64,000 nucleotides of DNA from Owenia fusiformis (Eukaryota; Annelida; Polychaeta; Sabellida; Oweniidae). Position 1 is the first letter of the stretch. Each line of letters begins with the position of its first letter. The translations under genes and the position numbers were made by a program. Shown piece after piece: positions 1 through 10,460 of the stretch. The stretch is taken from NCBI GenBank assembly GCA_903813345.2, contig CAIIXF020000006.1, forward strand, positions 5,692,989 through 5,756,988, given 5' to 3'. Below the pieces are notes generated by a model, which was not told where the DNA came from, ran no database searches, and saw only the letters and a list, made by a program, of their open reading frames with translations.

Positions 1-660
1 AAAGCATAAAAAAAAGCTAAGTGCATACCACATTTTTGTATCAAATAAGTCAAGATTGACCTGAATTTGTCTTTCAACATTGCTGACTATAGAGAGTGGT
101 CCCATTCTATTATGTCACCACCAAAAAGTGGCGACATATTGTTATAGTCTCCATTTTTGTGACGGCGGTTGGTGGTTGGCATCTGTAACAAATTTGGTTG
201 GCGTGTGTAACAAATTCTTAACTTCCAATAACTTAACAAAAACTGTTTTAGACTGACTTCAATTTTTTCATCTACATGTTTCCAGAAGTTCAAATCTGAC
301 TTTATATTTAAGATTTGACCTTCAATGACATTTTCAAGGTAAAAAAGGTCAGACAGGTCTTGCTTCAAATTGATTAAATGTTTTCTTCAAAATCATCTGT
401 GAGTTCTCAGAAGTTCAAATTGATTGATTTTTTTTCAAAATCAGCTACGAGTTCAAATCTGACTATAGATTTGAGATTTGACCTTCAATGACCTTCTCAA
501 GGTCAAAAAAGTCAGAAAAGTATTGCTTCAAATTGACCAAAAGTTTTTATCACACCATCGGTGGGATATAGTCGTCATACTGGTCGTGATCGTGGTCATG
601 ATCGTCCCGCTTTTTGTCATCGCTGTTTTAGGAAAACTGCTCATCAGATTTTCTCCATAG
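1..660. other. Upstream intron, dispersed repeat debris
   Basis: No exon found. Phrases such as TTCAAATCTGACT, GATTTGACCTTCAATGACC and CAAGGTCAAAAA recur at about 255-350, 410-545 and again at 1240-1500. They also resemble the interior of the element at 50800-51613, so this is probably a broken member of that family. Confidence 0.5.
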
Positions 661-1135
661 TACTAGAGCTGATTAACTTTTGGGTGGCCATCTTGTTTTC
701 TGGCGGCCATTTTGAAGGTTTTTCGAAAAATCTTGTCATCGCCATTTCAGGAAAACCGCTCATTGGATTTCGTTCAAATTTACACAAATGATAGAGGATA
801 TCAAGTACTAGAGCTGATTAACTTTTGGGCGGCCATCTTGTTTTCTGGTGGCCATTTTGAAGGTTTTTCTAAAAATCTTGTCATCGCCATTTCAGGAAAA
901 CCGCTCATCGGATTTCTTTCAAACTTACACAAATGATAGAGGATATCAAGTACTAGAGCTGATTAACTTTTTGGTGGCCATCTTGTTTTCTGGTGGCCAT
1001 TTTGAAGGTTTTTCTAAAAATCTTGTCATCGCCATTTCAGGAAAACCGCTCATCGGATTTCCTTCAAATTTACACAAATGATAGAGGATATCAAGTACTA
1101 GAGCTGATTAACTTTTGGGCGGCCATCTTGTTTTC
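661..1135. repeat. 145-bp tandem repeat, about 3.3 copies
   Basis: Copies start with TACTAGAGCTGATTAAC at 661, 806, 951 and 1096 (partial), with period exactly 145 bp. Each contains GGCCATCTTG and GGAAAACCGCTCAT. Short open frames here are by-products of the repeat. Confidence 0.92.
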
Positions 1136-2754
1136 TTGTTCTTGAAATTTGTAAACATAATAGGAGAACAGTTTTCCTGGTTCATAGTGTCTGCCTATTT
1201 GATGGTGTGATCTCGTTCACGTCCTGTGCCTTGTTTTTTCTAAATCATCTACAACTTCTCAGAAATTCAAATCTGATTTTAGATTTGAAATTTAACCATT
1301 AATGACCTTCTCAAGTTAAAAAAGGTCAAAAAGGTCTTTAGATTAAAAAAGGTCAAAAGGTGTTTTTTCAACTTGCTTCAAATTGATTAAATAATTTCTT
1401 CAAAATCATCTACGAGTTCTCAGAAGTTTAAATCTGACTAAGATTTGAGATTTGACCATCAATAATCTTCCCAAGATAAAAAAAAGTGAAAAGGGTATTT
1501 TTCAACTTGCTTGAACTTGCTTGGTCCCTAATACAGCATACAATGACATAAGGTCTATGAGTTATATGCCATTAAGGGATAAGGTCAAAATATGAATGTA
1601 CTTCCACAAAATTGAAATGTTGACATGGTCCCTAATACAGCATACAATGACATAAGGTCTATGAGTTATATGCTACTAAGGGATAAGATCAAAATATGAA
1701 TGTACTTCCACAAAATTAAAATGTTGACATGGTCCCTAATGCAGCATACTAAGGGATAAGCTCAAAATATGCATACAATGATACATTTTTCAATGGACTC
1801 CTGGCAACTTGTAGATGATTTTTAAAAATTTTGTCAATTTAAAGCAAGTTGAAAAATACCTTTTTGACTTTAAATATCTCAAAATCTGTCAAAACAGCAA
1901 AAAACTATAACTATTAGAACACTAATGTCTATCCGTATACAGAAATCCTCATTTCACACATTTCGACCAAGGTCCCTGATAGAAGCAATTAGTTCTTTCC
2001 TTTAACCAGGAAGTAGGAGAAAAACTTATTACAATAACGGCCCAATGGTGCTATAAAAAATGCTTTGATAGAATGATAATTCAATATTAATAGTAAATAA
2101 GAACATCTAAATAAGAAAGCTATAAATGGCCTCTTTCAAAGGGCCTCCTAATAATTCATAATTGAACACACTTCATTCAAATCATATTTCTGAATTGAGT
2201 TTGATGTAATAAAACTGCTAAAAGTAAAACCTATATACAAGAACATTCTCTAGAGCTGACAACTCATAACATGAACACTCATCTGAAAGTATGAACACAT
2301 AAGAACTAGGATAGGACTTAAAATAGTGTTTTTCTTTAATAAGTGTTCAGATTAAAGAGGTTTTTAGATATACAGGTTTTGTTATAGTAGTTCATGCTAC
2401 ATATGAAATCAAACCACCCTACCATGTGACAATGTTTAAAACACAGGCTACAGTCAAGGTGCAAATGGAGCATGTAAAATCTAGGATACCTTCAGAAATA
2501 TGGAAATACACAAACTTTCTCCATTTGCAACTTGACTGTCGCCCATATCCCTTTTAATCGTAGCCGCTTGGTAGGGTATTGTGGAAATGTTCAAAGTATA
2601 ACTTGGAAAGGTTCACTGAATGATATGCTATGGCTTATACAAATGACTTTAATGTATCACGACTAAAACTCTTATTTACACTTATTATGGTGTGCATTCA
2701 TCATTCTATGATCTGATCATCAATATAATCACATTACTTTTGTTATTATTTCAG
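1136..2754. repeat. Intron with a ~112-bp repeat and an inverted-repeat element
   Basis: Two and a half copies of a ~112-bp unit beginning TGGTCCCTAATACAGCATAC lie at about 1523-1790. At 2450-2470 and 2519-2540 two 20-bp sequences are near-perfect reverse complements (CAAGGTGCAAATGGAG against CTCCATTTGCAACTTG), flanked by a second pair (CCACCCTACCA / TGGTAGGGT), suggesting a small fold-back element at about 2410-2576. No upstream Vav exon was recognised. Confidence 0.6.
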
Positions 2755-2964
2755 GATTTGGCCACAGTCCACGCAGGGTTTTACAATGATTTAAACAAAG
2801 CATGCAGTATGAACTCAAGCAGTAAAATGAAAATAAGTGATTGCTTCATCAAATGGAAGAAGCAGTTCCTCATATATGGACAGTTTTGTGCCAACTTACC
2901 ACAAGCCCAGGAACAAATTGACACATTGACAAAGAAAGATGAAATGATCAATCAGAGTGTCATT
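2755..2964 (+). CDS. Vav: Vav exon: DH (RhoGEF) domain, middle part
   Basis: This 70-codon exon starts and ends in phase 0. The acceptor is TTTCAG and the donor GTAAGT. It begins DLATVHAGFYNDL, matching the Vav DH helix 'DLLRVHTHFLKEM', and continues with FIKWKKQFLIYGQFCANL, the counterpart of 'FIKYKERFLVYGRYCSQV'. The DH domain catalyses nucleotide exchange on Rho-family GTPases, but the start of the domain lies upstream of the window. An in-frame methionine at 2692 is in the intron and is not a real start. The donor lies at the edge of a long minisatellite whose units copy the last six exon bases and the donor. Confidence 0.93.
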
Positions 2965-4215
2965 GTAAGTGAGAGATATGTTGTAATGTCATTGTAAGAG
3001 AAATGTTGTAATTGCGATGGGGGAAATGTTTTAATTGTCATTGTAAGTGAGAGAAATGTTGTAATTGTCAATGTAACCGAGAGAAATGTTGTAATTGTCA
3101 TTGTTTGAGAAATGTTGTAATTGTCATTGTGAGAGAAATGTTGTAATTGTAAGTGAGATAAATGTTGTAATTGTCACTCTTAGTGAGGGAAATGTTATAA
3201 TTGTTATTGTGAGAGAAATGTTGTAATTGTCATTGTTAGAGAAATGTTGTAATTGTCAATGTAACCGAGAGAAATGTTGTAATTGTCATTGTGAGAGAAA
3301 TGTTGTAATTGTAAGTGAGATAAATGTTGTAATTGTCACTCTTAGTGAGGGAAATGTTATAATTGTTATTGTGAGAGAAATGTTGTAATTGTCATTGTTA
3401 GAGAAATGTTGTAAATTGTCAATGTAACCGAGAGAAATGTTGTAATTGTCATTGTTAGAGAAATGTTGTAATTGTCATTGTGAGAGAAATGTTGTAATTG
3501 TCATTGTGAGAGAAATGTTGTAATTGTCATTGTTAGAGAAATGTTATAATTGCCATTGTGAGAGAAATGTTGTAATTGTCATTGTGAGAGAAATGTTGTA
3601 ATTGTCATTGTGAGAGAAATGTTGTAATTGTCATTGTTAGAGAAATGTTGTAATTGTAAGTGAGATAAATGTTGTAATTGTCACTCTTAGTGAGGGAAAT
3701 GTTATAATTGTTATTGTGAGAGAAATGTTGTAATTGTCATTGTTAGAGAAATGTTGTAATTGTAAGTGAGATAAATGTTGTAATTGTAAGTGAGATAAAT
3801 GTTGTAATTGTCATAAATGTTAATTGACACTCTTAGCGAGGGAAATGTTATAATTGCCATTGTGAGAGAAATGTTGTAATTGTCATTGTGAGAGAAATGT
3901 TGTAATTGTCATTGTGAGAGAAATGTTGTAATTGTCATTGTTAGAGAAATGTTGTAATTGTCAATGTTAGCGAGAGAAATGTTGTAATTGTCATTGTTAG
4001 AGAAATGTTGTAATTGTCATTGTTAGAGAAATGTTGTAATTGTAAGTGAGATAAATGTTGTAATTGTAAGTGAGATAAATGTTGTAATTGTCACTCTTAG
4101 TGAGGGGAATGTTATAATTGCCATTGTGAGAGAAATGTTGTAATTGTCACTCTTAGTGAGGGAAATGTTATAATTGCCATTGTTAGAGAAATGTTGTAAT
4201 TGTCATTGTAAGTGG
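2959..4215 (+). repeat. ~30-bp minisatellite derived from the exon end and splice donor
   Basis: Units of the form GTCATTGT-(AAGT)-GAGAGAAATGTTGTAATT begin at the exon's last six bases (GTCATT) and donor and repeat about 40 times. Many units keep GTAAGTGAG or a shortened TTGTGAGAG, so donor-like sites recur along 1.2 kb. Higher-order blocks are visible, for example the run with CACTCTTAGTGAGGG that returns several times. Confidence 0.93.
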
Positions 4216-4301
4216 CTAAGAGTGGAATTTGCAAGGTTGAGAAAGTCACAGATATGAATGGTTGAAATATATCAATTTAAAATGCATTTACTTGTTTGCA
4301 G

Positions 4302-4397
4302 AAATGTCAAAAAGATGCAAATGATGGAAAGTTCAGATTAAGGGACTTACTATCTGTGCCAATGCAGAGGGTACTTAAGTACCATCTACTCCTGAGA
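4302..4397 (+). CDS. Vav: Vav exon: DH domain core ([13 protein letters not shown])
   Basis: This 32-codon exon has phase 0 at both ends, acceptor TTTGCAG and donor GTAAGT. It encodes the most conserved DH segment, [20 protein letters not shown], nearly identical to vertebrate Vav. This helix contacts the switch regions of the GTPase in DH domains generally, so catalysis is expected to be intact. It follows the 1.3-kb minisatellite intron and is followed by a 336-nt intron. Confidence 0.96.
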
Positions 4398-4733
4398 GTA
4401 AGTACAGATGGGATACATTTATGTCCTGTGTATCATCTATCATCAAAGAATGGATAAAGTTGAAATAAGATGAAATGTGAATATAAATAGCTGAAAATAA
4501 AGCTGAGATGTGACTTTAGAGTGAAAGTAAAACTTAAATGCTTTGAGAATGATATCCAAATTATATCTTGTCATCTTGGATATTGAGTTCACACTTGGGT
4601 TTGTCTCTCTTAGTCAATGAAAATAGGTTTAGATACCACCATACATTTTGTCCTTTATAGAATCAAGTATTCATATTCCATTGCGAGATTGAAATGGTAT
4701 TGTCTAATTATTTCCCATAATGCTTTGTAACAG

Positions 4734-4805
4734 GAGTTGGTGAAGCAGACGGACAAAATGCATGAAGACAGACAGGGATTGGAGAAGGCATTAGAGGCAA
4801 TGCAG
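4734..4805 (+). CDS. Vav: Vav exon: DH domain, helix before the C-terminal helix
   Basis: This 24-codon exon has phase 0 at both ends, acceptor TAACAG and donor GTAATT. It begins ELVKQTDKMHEDRQGLEKALEAMQ. Vertebrate Vav has 'ELVKHTQ...NLRLALDAMR' here. The next coding step is one of two alternative exons at 6434 and 6572. Confidence 0.93.
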
Positions 4806-4930
4806 GTAATTCCTCCCATAAAGGTCATACTAATGCATTATATAGAGTCATCTTTAATTTGATCTTTTGTCTAGGCTTTCTAAAATATGAAACTCTCTTG
4901 GGTTTAAAACTTACCAATATTTTATTGTTC

Positions 4931-5560
4931 TACCGTATTCTCTGTAATTACAACCCACCCTCTAATAAGCGCCCACCCCGCTTCACAAAGTTCAAGAAAC
5001 ATTGAGGAATCAACAAGAATCGAAGAATCTATCAGAAAAAATCATATTTTCGAAAATCCATGAGCGGGCGATAATAGAGTGCTTACCCTAAACTCACGTT
5101 TTATAATTCTATGCATCCTCTCCATAAATATCTATCAATGGGTGCTTCCCACACCATACATTGCTAATATTGTCTCAGAATAGTCCATAATGAATGAAGG
5201 AATTGTTCTTAATCGGCATTCAGTATTCAGACTTTTTCATGACTTATACACGAAAAATGATGATCTCTCATCAAATTAAAAATGAGGTTTAACTTTAGAT
5301 CGATATCCGAAGTCTCTAGTGGAAATATTGAAGGTAATCGGTGATAATGACAAAGTGGGCGTGCCGGAAATAATTGGTCTTCAAACACTGTCAATATTGT
5401 CTAAGCGATCTTTACCGTATTCTCTAAAATAACAATACTTATCATTATTATAAAAATATGTTGAAAATAAGGCCTTCATGAAAAATTGCCATACATGAAA
5501 TTCCTCGGGATTTCTGATTTCTTTCATACATGGGCGTTTATTAGAATGGTCTGAATGATG
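4931..5560. mobile_element. Dispersed element with inverted CTAATAAGCGCCCA ends
   Basis: CTAATAAGCGCCCA at 4962-4975 has its near reverse complement TGGGCGTTTATTAG at 5531-5544. A reverse-orientation relative is at about 58880-59260 (shared TCCACTAGAGACT, GATATCGAT and CTCTATTATCGCCC phrases). No transposase is visible, so it is probably a non-autonomous element. Confidence 0.6.
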
Positions 5561-6433
5561 TTTTTTTTAATTTTTGAACGCCCTGGGTGCTAATTAAAGG
5601 ACAACTGAAATAGCTTTTCTCAACTTGCAGCTACAAAAATGCGGTTTTCTCCATTGTAAGCCCAATGTAGAGTTCTTGCGATAGCTATTATAAAATAAAT
5701 GTTAGATAACTGCTAACGGTCATAGATAACGAAATAAAACTAACTGATCAATCAAATTGGCCCTCACGTGATTAGTAACGTCATATACAAAATATAGCTT
5801 TGGTTTATTGGTTCCTTAGTGATCACAACGTCACGGCAACCGTAGGATTGTTGTGTAAACAAATAACAAAACATTTTGACATTATGACGTCATGATCTAA
5901 TGGACCAAAACGGGCCACGTGGGGACCAGTGAGAGATCACGTGGTGGCCAATAACGTCACAACCAATTCGAATATTGCTCATTATTATTATTATTATTAC
6001 ATGAGTCATGTAAAGTCAATGATGCACAGCCCCATGTAAGTCAATACAACCTTACTGAACTAAATGGCCCCTATCTCAACCTATGTGTGCCCAAGGACTT
6101 TAATATTTTCCAAAGATTTATATGACATTCTATTCTTCATGTTACACCTAAGGGTTATTTATTTTGACCATAGGGGTATTTGCCAATAAACGCACCTCTT
6201 CCTTTCCTTTCAAGTTATGTACAAAGAAGGTCTCTGCTCAGCTTTGGAATTTTACAGAAACCAAGTAGATGGCGGTTTCATTTTCAAGATATGATGGTCC
6301 AAACTTTAGAAGTCGATTCAAACTAAGAGATCCATTTAGTTATTTTAATCTAAGTAATACATCGTACAATCAATCTTGTTAATTGATCCAGAAAAATCTG
6401 GATGTATGTGCTTTACTTTAAATCTATTTATAG
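5561..6433. repeat. Intron with a dispersed repeat shared with 11176-11376
   Basis: About 6004-6225 matches about 11176-11376 in the same orientation (CACAGCCCCATGTA, CAATACAACCTTACTGAAC, CTTCATGTTACACCTA, TTTGCCAATAA). An ATT microsatellite is at 5982-5999. No exon was seen. Confidence 0.6.
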
Positions 6434-6526
6434 GATCTCTCTTTGTACGTGAATGAAGTGAAACGTGATCACGAAACAATCCAAACCACGATGGAAATCC
6501 AGGCGAACATCGTTGACTTAGCTCTG
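6434..6526 (+). CDS. Vav: Vav alternative exon, version a: end of DH and DH-PH linker
   Basis: This 31-codon exon has phase 0 at both ends, acceptor TTTATAG and donor GTAACT. It starts DLSLYVNEVKRDHETIQ, matching vertebrate Vav 'DLAQCVNEVKRDNETLRQ', the last DH helix leading into the PH domain. A homologous exon of exactly the same length and phase begins 45 nt after this exon ends. Either one alone restores a normal Vav protein. The 45-nt gap is too short for ordinary splicing, so the two are probably mutually exclusive. Confidence 0.9.
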
Positions 6527-6571
6527 GTAACTAAAAATTCTGATCACCCTGTACTCTCTTCTCTCTTCTAG

Positions 6572-6664
6572 GACCTGTCACTGTATATAAATGAGGTGAA
6601 AAGGGACCATGAGACATTACAAACTATAATGGAAATACAAAACAGTATATTCGATCTCTCTATG
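6572..6664 (+). CDS. Vav: Vav alternative exon, version b: end of DH and DH-PH linker
   Basis: This 31-codon exon has phase 0 at both ends, acceptor CTCTTCTAG with a good pyrimidine tract, and donor GTATGG. It starts DLSLYINEVKRDHETLQ and ends NSIFDLSM, against NIVDLAL in version a. The first half of the helix is almost identical in both versions. The changes gather in the second half, which faces the DH-PH junction. The pair arose by tandem exon duplication. Version b has the better acceptor; usage cannot be told from sequence. Confidence 0.9.
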
Positions 6665-8100
6665 GTATGGCCTTTGCTTTAACTCTTCTGACCCTTGAAT
6701 AAAATGTCATGCTGTCATGTTTTTCAATAAAAGGGAGGAAATTAGCAAGGAATAAAGAGAACAGACATAAAGTAGATGCTAAAGGATCTTATGATAAATA
6801 CTTTGAAATAACATGACTCTTGATGTTTTAGATGTGGGTCCATTGTATAATAAAGCACTTGGTTGTTGAGGTGAAAAAGCTCATGGAAATGTTTAACAAA
6901 ATTAACGAGGACTTGATTAAACATTCTGAACATTGTATTATGCAATCTAGAAAATATGGGCAAATGGGAATGTAGATGCTTGAGATTACTGACATGGGGT
7001 TCTCTGCTTTAACCATGTGTTGGTGAGTGATCTCCATACATGTGAGTAAAAACATTGCTACCCCCAGTCCCATGAAATGATTATTGTTATTTGAAAGGGT
7101 TGGACGGGTCATTCAGACATGTTTTAATTTAGAGTTATTTTGAATTACAAATTAAGTTTCATACCAGGGAAGATTTTGTTGTTTCATGAAATTCCAGAGC
7201 CTTTTAAGCTCCAACTTATGTGCATTGTACATGTAGTACTCATAAAATCACTTTTAGTAATTAATAAATATTAGTTAGTTCTCTACTTTTTAACACTCTT
7301 TTACCCAATAACCGTATAAGCACAACATAATTCAAATTAGTAACTTAACTAATATGTTGGACCTCATTTTATTGCTATAGCGAACATTTTGTGACCATTA
7401 TTAGTTTTTTGACTATCTGAAATGAATGGTTATACTTATTTGTCAATGGCGTGGTGACATTTTATCTTTGTTAATGCCTCATGATTAGTTTGAAAGAGGA
7501 ATGTGGAAGTTTGCTTAACATTGTATTGATCTGGAAGTAACATAACAGTGCAGTCTAATATACTATGAGGTTATATAATGGTTGATTCTGTATATCGTGT
7601 TTATACTCAAGTGAGTATATGATATATTCACGAGTGACTGAAGGGAACAAGTGAATATATCATATACTCACGAGAGTATAGCGATATACAGAATCAATTC
7701 GATATGTGATGTATATTTCTTAGTTTTTCAAAGAAATCTACAAATATTTTGTTGCGGTTTTATCTTTACATCGTTATTTTTATCACCGCCATCACTATTT
7801 AAACAAAAGTTACCTTGAAATATTAAGACGTCATGCTATTCTCATACTTATAGAACTCCTTGTGACTGTCATTCACCATTTATTAAGCAGTAAAAAATTG
7901 ATTTGCTTCATGGGTGGCAAAATGTTTTCTAACTTCCTTGTGAATGTTGAGTCTCGCATCATAAAAATGTAATTTTAGGCGATCTGTCTGCATGGGGTGA
8001 TATTACAGAATTGACTTTTGATATGATGTGACTGACTTAGAGGGCATGAATATTCCAAATCATCTGGTTTTATTGAAAATATGTTTTATTCTAGCACATT
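6665..8100. other. Intron with a 116-bp palindrome and a possible exon relic
   Basis: A long imperfect palindrome occupies 7582-7697: TTGATTCTGTATATCG at the left, CGATATACAGAATCAA at the right, and complementary GTGAGTATATGATATATTCAC-type arms inside. At 6832-6950 an AG-preceded open frame contains EVKKLMEMFNKINED, weakly like the DH-end exons upstream (see findings). Otherwise AT-rich intron. Confidence 0.6.
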
Positions 8101-8103
8101 TAG

Positions 8104-9130
8104 GAAGCATTGAAGATCTTGTAAGATCTCACAATGATTACATACATCTAATGTTTTTAGCATCTCACAATGATTACATACATCTAATGTTTTAGCACCT
8201 CACAATGATTACATACATCTAATGTTTTTAGCATCTCACAACGATTACATACATCTAATGTTTTAGCACCTCACAATGATTACATACATCTAATGTTTTT
8301 AGCATCTCACAATGATTACATACATCTAATGTTTTTAGCATCTCACAACGATTACATACATCTAATGTTTTTAGCATCTCACAATGATTACATACATATT
8401 CTAATCTTTTTAGCATCTCACAATGATTACATACATCTAATGTTTTTAGCAACTCACTATGATTACATACATCCGATGTTTTTAGCATCTCACAATGATT
8501 ATATACATCTAATGTTTTTAGCATCTCACAATGATTACATGCATCTAATGTTTTTAGCATCTCACAATCATTACATACATCTAATGTTTTTAGCATCTCA
8601 CAATGATTACATACATCTAATGTTTTGAGCATCTCACAATGATTACATACATCTAATGTTTTTGGCATCTCAAAATTATTACATACATCTAATGTTTTTA
8701 GCATCTCACAATGATTACATAATCTAATGTTTTAGCATCTCACAATGATTACATACATCTAATGTTTTTAGCATCTCACAATGATTACATAATCTAATGT
8801 TTTAGCATCTCACAATGATTACATACATCTAATGTTTTTAGCATCTCACGATGATTACATACATATAATGTTTTTAGCATCTCACAATGATTACATACAT
8901 ATAATGTTTTTAGCATCTCACAATGATTACATAATCTAATGTTTTAGCATCTCACAATGATTACATACATCTAATGTTTTTAGCATCTCACAATGATTAC
9001 ATACATATAATGTTTTTAGCATCTCACAATGATTACATAATCTAATGTTTTAGCATCTCACAATGATTACATACATCTAATGTTTTTAGCATCTCACAAT
9101 GATTACATACATCTAATGTTTTTAGCATCT
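8104..9130. repeat. 36-bp minisatellite, about 28 copies
   Basis: Units of 36 bp (ATCTCACAATGATTACATAC plus ATCTAATGTTTTTAGC) repeat with small deletions. Because 36 is a multiple of three, repetitive open frames appear on both strands (8255-8704 minus, 8293-8628 plus). They are artefacts of the period and not genes. The array ends about 250 bp before the first PH exon. Confidence 0.95.
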
Positions 9131-9383
9131 CCAGTCAATTTTGCTTCTACCAAAAACCAATTGACATTAATGTAGAATATTAAGAAAATCATAAAAATTG
9201 AAATATCATGACCATTATCAAAACTTGTACATCCACTGAACAAAATGATGGGGAGAACACTGTCAACCATACATATAGAAATCCTTATCAAATTATAGAA
9301 ATAATTATCTATTGGCCCTAATATCACCAGTTTGCTCATTAAATGTTTGACCAACTTTGTTATTTTTATTCTTCCTGTAACAG

Positions 9384-9481
9384 CCGGTGAACACATCTCT
9401 GAAGGATTATGGGAGACTGCTGAAAGATGGGGAACTACGGGTGAAGTCCCATGAAGACACAAGGACTAGGCCCAGTAACAG
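9384..9481 (+). CDS. Vav: Vav exon: start of the PH domain
   Basis: This 98-nt exon enters in phase 0 and leaves after two bases of an Arg codon. The acceptor is CTGTAACAG and the donor CAG|GTACAA. It encodes DYGRLLKDGELRVKSHED, matching the first PH strand of Vav ('YGRPKIDGELKI'). Nine further copies of the exon from GGATTATGGG onwards follow in a 110-bp tandem array. Only this first copy has the proper 5' end (PVNTSLK) and a standard acceptor. Reading through the donor gives a stop within a few codons. Confidence 0.92.
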
Positions 9482-10460
9482 GTACAACTACTAGAAATAT
9501 AAATATAGGGTGGGGATTATGGGAGACTGCTGAATGATAGGGAACTACGGGTGAAGTTCCATGAAGACACAAGGACTAGGCCCAGTAACAGGTAGAACTA
9601 CTAGAAATATAAATATAGGGTGGGATTATGGGAGACTGCTGAAAGATGGGGAACTACGGGTGAAGTCCCATGAAGACACAAGGACTAGGCCCAGTAACAG
9701 GTAGAACTACTAGAAATATAAATATAGGGTATGGATTATGGGGGACTGCTGAATGATAGGGAACTATGGGTGAAGTCCCATGAAGACACAAGGACTAGGC
9801 CCAGTAACAGGTAGAACTACTAGAAATATGAATATAGGGTATGGATTATGGGAGACTGCTGAATGATAGGGAACTACGGGTGAAGTCCCATGAAGACACA
9901 AGGACTAGGCCCAGTAACAGGTAGAACTACTAGAAATATGAATATAAGGTATGGATTATGGGAGACTGCTGAATGATAGGGAACTACGGGTGAAGTCCCA
10001 TGAAGACACAAGGACTAGGCCCAGTAACAGGTAGAACTACTAGAAATATGAATATAGGGTATGGATTATGGGAGACTGCTGAATGATAGGGAACTACGGG
10101 TGAAGTCCCATGAAGACACAAGGACTAGGCCCAGTAACAGGTAGAACTACTAGAAATATGAATATAGGGTATGGATTATGGGAGACTGCTGAATGATAGG
10201 GAACTACGGGTAAAGTCCCATGAAGACACAAGGACTAGGCCCAGTAACAGGTAGAACTACTTGAAATATAAATATAGGGTATGGATTATCGGAGACTGCT
10301 GAATGATAGGGAACTACGTGTGAAGTCCCATGAAGACACAAGGACTAGGCCGAGTAACAGGTAGAACTACTAGAAATATGAATATAGGGTATGGATTATG
10401 GGAGACTGCTGAATGATAGGGAACTATGGGTGAAGTCCCATGAAGACACAAGGACTAGAC
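9404..10460 (+). repeat. 110-bp tandem array of the PH-exon 3' part plus splice donor, 10 copies
   Basis: Copies of GGATTATGGGAGACTGCTG begin at 9404 (inside the real exon), 9514, 9623, 9733, 9843, 9953, 10063, 10173, 10283 and 10393. Each unit carries about 78 bp of coding sequence, the donor (CAG|GTAGAA in the copies) and ~32 bp of intron ending AATATAGGG. Copies read GAATGATAGGGAA where the exon has GAAAGATGGGGAA, i.e. NDREL for KDGEL, still open in the Vav frame up to the donor. Confidence 0.96.

Noticed and set aside
2692-2754. Methionine start with hydrophobic stretch as a signal peptide before the DH exon
   Set aside because: The stretch is the intron pyrimidine tract ending TTTCAG; Vav is cytoplasmic and the DH domain continues upstream.
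8255-8704. Repetitive open frames on both strands (MLKTLDVCN... and MFLASHNDY...)
   Set aside because: They follow from a 36-bp period without stops and show no domain or start context.
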